Assembly: GCF_965363235.1 (NCBI RefSeq)
Contig: NC_134840.1
Span: 97,972,416-98,036,415 of the forward strand
Reading direction: 5' to 3'
Length of the DNA: 64,000 nt
Source of the DNA: Mytilus galloprovincialis
Taxonomy: Eukaryota; Mollusca; Bivalvia; Mytilida; Mytilidae
In this document: positions 57,966-64,000 of the stretch, piece by piece
Layout of the letters: each line of letters begins with the position of its first letter
Numbering within the stretch: position 1 is the first letter of the stretch
Program-made: the position numbers and the translations under genes
The notes under the pieces: model-generated
Database searches by the model: none
What the model saw: the letters and a program-made list of their open reading frames with translations, nothing else
What the model was told of the DNA's origin: nothing

Positions 57966-58540
57966 CAAAATAAAATTTTTAGGGAATTGGCACTTCTCAT
58001 TAAGATAAAAGAAGACTGTGTCTTAGAACTTGAATGCCTCTGTTCAAGCTTTGCAATTGCCCAAGTTAAAAAGGGTCATATAACTCTAGATCAGTAAATG
58101 AGTCACAACCAAAACCCTTTGCTAGTTGGTTTTTAGCATTGTGTATGAATTTCATTAGTTTTTGGTGCAAAAAACTGAAGTTAAAGTGAAATAAAACTGT
58201 TTGCAATATTCCAAATTGAAGTTTAAAAGGGACATAACTCTAAAACATTCAGTGTCAATCTGGTATTTATGGTTTGAAGTATTGTGTATGAGTTCATAGA
58301 ATTTGCATCATGCAGACTTAGGTTAAAAGAGTGTAGAAACAAAAATGGCCAATCAAGGGTTACCCTTATTGCCCATATTGTCCCATCTTTGCTAGTAAAG
58401 AGAGAGCGGGAGTGGATCGTAACCATTGCGAAGATGATATTGCCCACATCTGGCTCATATAAGACATCATAAATATGAATAAGAAAAGTGTGGTATATAT
58501 GAATGACCACAACCTAACAAAATAAAACGCATAACACAAG
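57966..58540. repeat. Probable dispersed repeat, no gene
   Basis: Contains duplicated blocks (AAAAGGGTCATATAACTCTAG and AAAGGGACATAACTCTAAA, TAGCATTGTGTATGAATTTC and AGTATTGTGTATGAGTTC). The two opposing short ORFs have no support. Confidence 0.4.
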
Positions 58541-61500
58541 TAGGTTTTAAAGGTGTTTTATAATATAAACTATTACAAGCCTTTCAAAATACAAAGTTAA
58601 GTATTCAAGGCATGCATCTCATACATACATAGTCTTCAACAATCTCAACAAAAAATTAAAAAATCTTTCTTCATTAAAAACAGCTTATCTTTTGGTCTAT
58701 GATGAATATGAAAATCATAAATTGATTAAAAAAAGTAATTCCTCCTATTGTTAAGTTATTTATTATTGGGGCGAAATGTAAGATGGGATGTGTATTTGTA
58801 TATTGATCAAAGAGAGCATCTTACATTCGGAATTGTTTGAAACAAAATTTCGTTTGATCGCATTAATGATCTTAGACCACAATAGAAATATTTGCATACA
58901 TTAATTTTAGAATATACAGTTATAGTTATAAATATTGGACAAATTAACATGCACTACTGTAAAGCCTTACTATTTGACATAATGCCCATAATTCACTGTA
59001 CTGTTGAATAGCATAAGTAACTTTTGAAAATGTATAAACTTGTAGTATTTACTTTGACTGTGTTCATGTTTTTACAAGTTTCAATGACTGGACTGTGTCA
59101 TTGTGGAACTTAAAAATAACAACTTGTCATTAAATATAAATAATACAAAATGTAATTTAAAAATTCGAAAAAAACTTGATTCTTCCAAAAACTCAATCCC
59201 TAGGTCATAATTGTTTTCAAATATCGCAGAAATTAGGTCGACTGAAGAAAATTTGCAGAAATTCATTCAGGGAATAGCATTTTATGATGTCAAATAATTA
59301 TGTCAACTCCAAAAGTTGATTTCAAAGAAAGTCAGATGTGTGAATTTACTTGATTTTCAAGGAAGGCTTTATAAAAATTGCAATCATAGGAAGAAAATTC
59401 CCTTAAAAATAAAGATGAATGTCAAAGTTGTTGATATTTGTGTCTTCCAAAATTTCAAAAGTCTTTCTGAGTTTTATAACATATCTTTGGCATAAGAAAG
59501 ACATTTATAATACTCAATTTAAGTATCTGCTATTATTTCTCAAAATAACTAACTTTCCAAAATACAAGAGAGTTATTAACCCTGATAAAAAGTTATCACA
59601 ATGACAAAGTTGAAACTAAAAAGTTTTTTATTTTTAATCCAATGGCTTTAAAGGGAGACAATCTAAATTATCTCCCCTGTTATACTTTGATAGCCTTTTT
59701 TTTTTTTTTTTTTTTACCTTTCACTGACTTTCTGTCCATAATTATTATCCAATATTTTTAGTTTGTAAATACATTGAATTAAATTTTATACAATTTGCTC
59801 AGAAAAAAAACACTTGAATGTTATTCATCTATAACAAGTTTTCACTTGGTTTACAATTTGATAGACCATGTGTCAGTAAATCCTTTCTAACATATATACC
59901 CCTCTCAATTTCACTGTGATACATTCATGCACCATACACAAGAATGCAATCCTGTGTTTCAAAGGAAGATGAAATTAAAAGAAAACACTAAAACATATTT
60001 GGGTTGAGAATTATTCGTATTAAAGAAGTCATTTTTCTAGTAATTCTTAGTGTGTAAACCTTGCCCCAAACTAATATAAACAATACAAATAAGTAGAGTT
60101 TATAAGCTACCGATCAAGTTTACACATTAAATTTAAGTCTTAGAAAAAATAGGTTTTATACTGTCATAATGAATATCATGCTATGAAAATGGAAATATTA
60201 TGTCTTTACTTATCCTCTACCTAGATGAGGAGAAAATGCTTCTGTTTATAAAACTAATGTGAAAAATCTAAGATAAATATCAGATCTAATGTAGATTTCT
60301 ATATTATTATTGTCTTTCTTGATAGAACACCAACTCTGATTAGTCAATTCAAAACATTCTTATCAATATTTAATATTGTCAAATATAATGCTAATAATAG
60401 AAATTAGTCGTGTAAGGGACGACATCAAAAGATCAATGTAAGATAAAAAACTTAATTCAAATAGTTTGGGGGTGGGGGGTTGAACTGTTGCAAGATTTGG
60501 TTATCCGACATTGGTTTTTACATGTATCCATATGGGTCAATCAATTTTTCCCAAATTAAGTTAAGAGGGGGGAGGTGGGGGTCAGTGAAAAAACTAGGTG
60601 AATTAAGTTTTTTATCCTTCATTGAACTTTTGATGTCGTCCCTAAAAGAGATTTACTACTTCTTTTTAAGGATCATATTTTAAACTAAATTCTCATGGAT
60701 TATGCACTTTTACTGTATTAATATTATATTTTCCCTTCTTGGATTTTAATTTTAAATTCTGGACATTCTGAATATAACATTTATGTATATTTGGGAAACT
60801 GATGTGTTACTACCAAGTAAAATCAAGCAGGCATCATATTTAAGTTTGGTCCCATTATTATTCACGTTAAGAAACTGGTTCATGCCTGGTCTCTTATATA
60901 ATAACAGTATGAAATTGCAACAGACAGAAGAGAAAATTAGTAGTAGTTCTGAAATCTGATTTATCCAGATTCCACTCTTGAATGAAAATTTTGTTTCAAA
61001 ATCTAATTTTTTTTACTTAAAAGGCAAGCCTTCTTCTTTATACTTGGGTATTTTTTAGATAATTGCAGAAAACATTCTGCAGTGGTGAATGCAAGTGGAT
61101 TCCAAAAAATCAATATTACAATAACTTAAATAATATTTTGTCTCTCTGTAGGCCAAAAACTTTACATCAATGGTTTGTCTATAGTGAATGGCATTTGAAC
61201 ATGTGACTACTGCACACATATTTATAAAGTGGTTGAACTGGGCATCGCCAATATCACCAACTACAATTTATATTCTATCTTGCAATAGATGTCTGACAAC
61301 ATTTCTGGTTCAGAAAAAAACCATACAGAATTTAAAAGTTTGATACATGAATCAACTACATGAATCAAGAGCTTTATAAGTACAGAAAGGTCAAAATAAA
61401 AAAAATAAATATATATTGTTCATCAATTTATGGCTCTGTTTTCTAAATCAAATAAACTATCATACATGTGGATGGACCCTAATTGCTCAATAAACAAATA

Positions 61501-62320
61501 AAATAAATCTTAGTTAGGAAGGCTTATCAAATGACTTATGCTTATGATGAACAATGAAATCTAACATAACTTTATCAATAATTAAACTTACATGAAAGAA
61601 CTTAAAATTAAAAAAAAAAAAAGTATGATGCATATCCAGTAAGAGAATAGGGGGCTATATCCAAGAGTTTTGAAACAGGCAACAAAATTTAAGATGCTTT
61701 TGATTTTTCTGACAAAAAAAGTTTCTATGCTGGCTACAATTCTTTTAGACCAGTGCAGCTCCTGCATGAAATGACATGCCCAGTAAAAAAAAAGTACACA
61801 CCCTCACAAATTTTTATCAAACTGCTGAGAAAAATGACATGTAAGCACTTTTGGATGGCCACAGATGAAATGTAAAGATAGTATATTATATATATCTAAA
61901 CCATTAATTGCTCATTATATATATATTGGAAGTGCATGGGAACATGACCAAATCGGACTACAACAAAGGGAATATACTTAACAATTATATTTAGATTTAG
62001 AAATATAACTTTTCCGTAAATAAATATTTTCAACTGAAAGTTCTTTTAGGGCTTTGAACATAATTCTGTAACCCATATATGTAATTCTTAATAACATAAA
62101 ACATTGTTAATTATACTCATAGCAAATGTGCCCTTTGACACATAAGCATCCATTCTCACACAAAGCTCATTTACAATACACACTCAAACACTTATACACA
62201 CAAACAATAGGTGACAAATAATCAGCTGTAACAAGGTAGCACAAGATCACAGTTAAATCACATCAAGAAGGGACATAACCCATGTATCACAGTCAGATAG
62301 ATTGTCTCCCCTCTTAGCAC
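58541..62320 (-). other. Downstream region of the minus-strand gene, possibly 3' UTR
   Basis: No coding exon seen. It directly follows the stop codon at 62,321-62,323, so at least part is 3' UTR; its end is not fixed. Contains one MITE (60,416-60,642) and short mollusc-type hairpins such as GGGAGACAATCTAAATTATC near 59,653. Confidence 0.4.
60416..60642. mobile_element. Harbinger-type MITE with TAA duplication
   Basis: 227 bp with long inverted ends (GGGACGACATCAAAAGATCA at the left; TGAACTTTTGATGTCGTCCC at the right, one gap) and further pairing over AAAAAACTTAATTC. Flanked by TAA on both sides, the 3-bp TWA target of PIF/Harbinger. G-rich middle. Confidence 0.7.
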
Positions 62321-62422
62321 TTATTCCATTGGTTTGTGGAGAAACATTGCACATTTTGTAGGGTTCGACTCAGGGTCCACAGGAGGCATCTTCTCTGTGT
62401 TAAAACTGCATTTGGTAAACTT
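62321..62422 (-). CDS. Last coding exon of a WD-repeat-like protein gene
   Basis: Follows a TTTTCAG acceptor in phase 0 and encodes 33 residues, KFTKCSFNTEKMPPVDPESN to FLHKPME, then TAA at 62,321-62,323. Only phase 0 avoids an early stop, which fixes the joins to the upstream exons. Cysteines and prolines suggest a structured or zinc-binding-like tail, but the parent protein is not recognised. Confidence 0.6.
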   Translation of the reverse strand, partial: KFTKCSFNTEKMPPVDPESNPTKCAMFLHKPME

Positions 62423-63004
62423 CTGAAAATAATATTGAAATCATTAGAAAATTTTGTTTTAATCCATAAACAATGTACAATAGCTTGCTTTTCATAATAA
62501 TAAAATATGCACTACTTTTCCAGAAAAACTATACATGGTTATAAAAACTTCTTAAATTTAATAACGAAATACTTTTTAATAATTACTGTAGATTCCTCAT
62601 TTCTTGGTTTCGTACTCATTTTCATCTATTTCATGGGTAAAGCTGAGCCATGAATTAAGAATTTCATACCGTTTGTTAAGTTTCATTCAAATTCCAAGGT
62701 GGACTGTTAATTTTTATTTTTAAAAACTTATGTGATGGAATTAAAATATATATACAAACTTTTAAGATTATGATTTCTTCCTCAAGGGTAAGACATACTA
62801 TATTTATCCTGATCAGCTTTGAAGAGGGATGATGACGATGGATAGCTATTCAACATCCAGCGTTCAATAAATGCATATTCAGGATGCAAACATGTTAATG
62901 AGAAATGAATACTTAACATGCTTTAAACTAGAATGACACGCTGAGCAAGATTTTCCAACATACTAGTTCATAATTTGAAAGTTGAAGAACAAGTCCATCA
63001 GGAC

Positions 63005-63202
63005 TTAGGGCTATTCCAGCAAAAAAAGTAGGGGGGGGGTGTGTTTGGAAGGCACATTAAATTAATACATGGGTGATGGGTATCAGAGCAACTTTTCACA
63101 CTATAATACACTATAATTCTTAATTACAATTGTCTTGGTGGCGGGTGCTGACAAAAAATGCCTTCCATCCCCCCCATACATTTTTTTCTGGAATAGCCCT
63201 TA
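63005..63202. mobile_element. Harbinger-type MITE with TTA duplication
   Basis: 192 bp (63,008-63,199) with GGGCTATTCCAG ends in inverted orientation, continuing as A-rich and G-run pairing; flanked by TTA on both sides. It lies in the intron between the last two exons of the minus-strand gene. Confidence 0.7.
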
Positions 63203-63235
63203 AATAAAATATGATTTACAATTAAACAACAGTAC

Positions 63236-63275
63236 CTCCAACTTGTGGACTAACAACTGTGTGCTGCATTGTATT
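63236..63275 (-). CDS. Penultimate 40-nt exon of the same gene
   Basis: TTTTTTCAG acceptor, GGTACTG donor. With one base-pair carried over from 63,931 it reads I-Q-C-S-T-Q-L-L-V-H-K-L-E and leaves phase 0. A 40-nt micro-exon is small but both sites are consensus-like. Confidence 0.55.
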
Positions 63276-63930
63276 CTGAAAAAAAAATATATATATATAG
63301 CTATCTAGTCTTTAATGAACATATATATGTATTGATTAATGTATTATAAATATTTAACATGTTTAAAAGGGTAGGCAAATGTAGGGAAGCTTTTTAACCA
63401 AATTTAGATTAAAATAATTTGCAACTCTTTTTTTCATGGCAATTGTTGGCAATTCAATGTTAACATTCATTAAACAATAGTTATAATGGTTATAATAAAT
63501 ATTTGAATGTGATGTATATATCTTTTAAAGCATGTAGAACACCTGTTTTGTATGTTTTTAATCCTAACATTAATATTTTTATTTATATAATTATATTAAT
63601 GAAAGGTCAGTTTTCAGGCTCTGTCACATGTAATGTTGCATGATCAGTAATTAATGAACATCTAACAATTTGTAAAGATGTAATTTGATAAATTTTTTAA
63701 TAACTTTTTGTTGTTTTAATTCAAAAGGCCACTAAACAGGCCTTAAACATGTTATAAATGTACCTTCTCCTTTATTTATTCCAGAACCTATTGTGCACAT
63801 CTAACTCAGTATTTATATTCATGTACATAAGTGCAAATGTATATATGTTCTTTACATACATGTAGTATTAGTAAACAATGTTTCTGCAATGATATTGAAT
63901 GGAAATTAGAGTGTGGTACCTACCGCATAC

Positions 63931-64000
63931 CCTTGTGGACACGTCCAACCAGGTCGAGCCCATGTATAAACTAATCCTTCTTGACAAGCAGTCACTATAC
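63931..64000 (-). CDS. Partial exon, end of a WD-repeat-like domain
   Basis: Runs off the right edge. It reads IVTACQEGLVYTWARPGWTC, of which VTACQEGLVYTW has the pattern of the last strands of a WD40 repeat (an A-C/S-x-D/E-G-x-x-x-x-W end). Of two overlapping donors, GTATGC at 63,929-63,930 keeps the frame open through both downstream exons; the GTAGGT six bases further on does not. The protein is probably a WD40 scaffold protein with a short C-terminal extension of about 50 residues; the family is not identified. Confidence 0.6.

Noticed and set aside
62355..62375. B-box-like GGTTCGACTC
   Set aside because: Falls inside a coding exon with consistent frame and splice sites.
63232..63275. 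Phase-1 join of the 40-nt exon to the last exon
   Set aside because: Gives a stop after about eight residues of the last exon; the alternative donor at 63,929 restores a long open frame through both exons.
1..64000. CRISPR arrays, operons, bacterial promoters, rRNA genes
   Set aside because: None seen; spliced genes, LTR and LINE elements and poly(A) signals mark this as animal nuclear DNA, and the regular repeats present are satellites.

Overview
The window is eukaryotic nuclear DNA: AT-rich, intron-bearing and crowded with mobile-element debris. The one fully reconstructable gene is a cytosolic HSP90 of 722 residues. Together with many dispersed repeats of the kind that fill bivalve genomes, it points to a marine bivalve, most probably a mussel (Mytilus-like). 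That assignment is inference, since no database could be searched.

Layout. (1) 1-6,812: the 3' end of an unrecognised plus-strand gene, with an exon at 620-701 and a last exon at 6,030-6,256. Its 5.3 kb intron holds two MITE-like repeats and a LINE 3' fragment lodged in a 51-bp tandem duplication. (2) 6,813-19,900: no supported host gene; dispersed repeats, MITE copies and reverse-transcriptase relics. (3) 20,714-29,579: a single-exon membrane-protein gene on the minus strand, split right after its start codon by a 7,977-bp insertion. The insertion is LTR-internal-LTR-internal-LTR, three near-identical LTRs around two internal regions, bounded by a 4-bp AAAC duplication. Each internal region has a primer-binding-like site, a polypurine tract, a Gag-like ORF with two predicted membrane helices and a second acidic ORF, and no pol. 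(4) 29,580-38,170: LINE and MITE remnants and two tandem satellites. (5) 38,171-46,028: HSP90 on the minus strand, with eight coding exons, a 5' non-coding exon with its donor at 45,601, and heat-shock elements upstream. (6) 44,900-58,500: a repeat graveyard with a nested foldback element carrying a 9-bp target duplication, relics of a hAT transposase, a BEL/Pao-type integrase tail, a reverse transcriptase and a LINE, and a satellite made of nuclear-receptor half sites. (7) 58,500-64,000: the 3' end of a second minus-strand gene, with three exons and a WD-repeat-like end.

The most interesting object is the Gag-only LTR element array. It is recent (LTRs nearly identical), it is non-autonomous as far as the sequence shows, its Gag has an unusual N-terminal double membrane anchor, and it has physically separated the start codon of a host gene from the rest of its coding sequence. 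The second point of interest is the HSP90 promoter with its clustered heat-shock elements. Coordinates of exons come from reading splice sites and frame continuity by eye; repeat boundaries are approximate unless TIRs or target duplications are stated.
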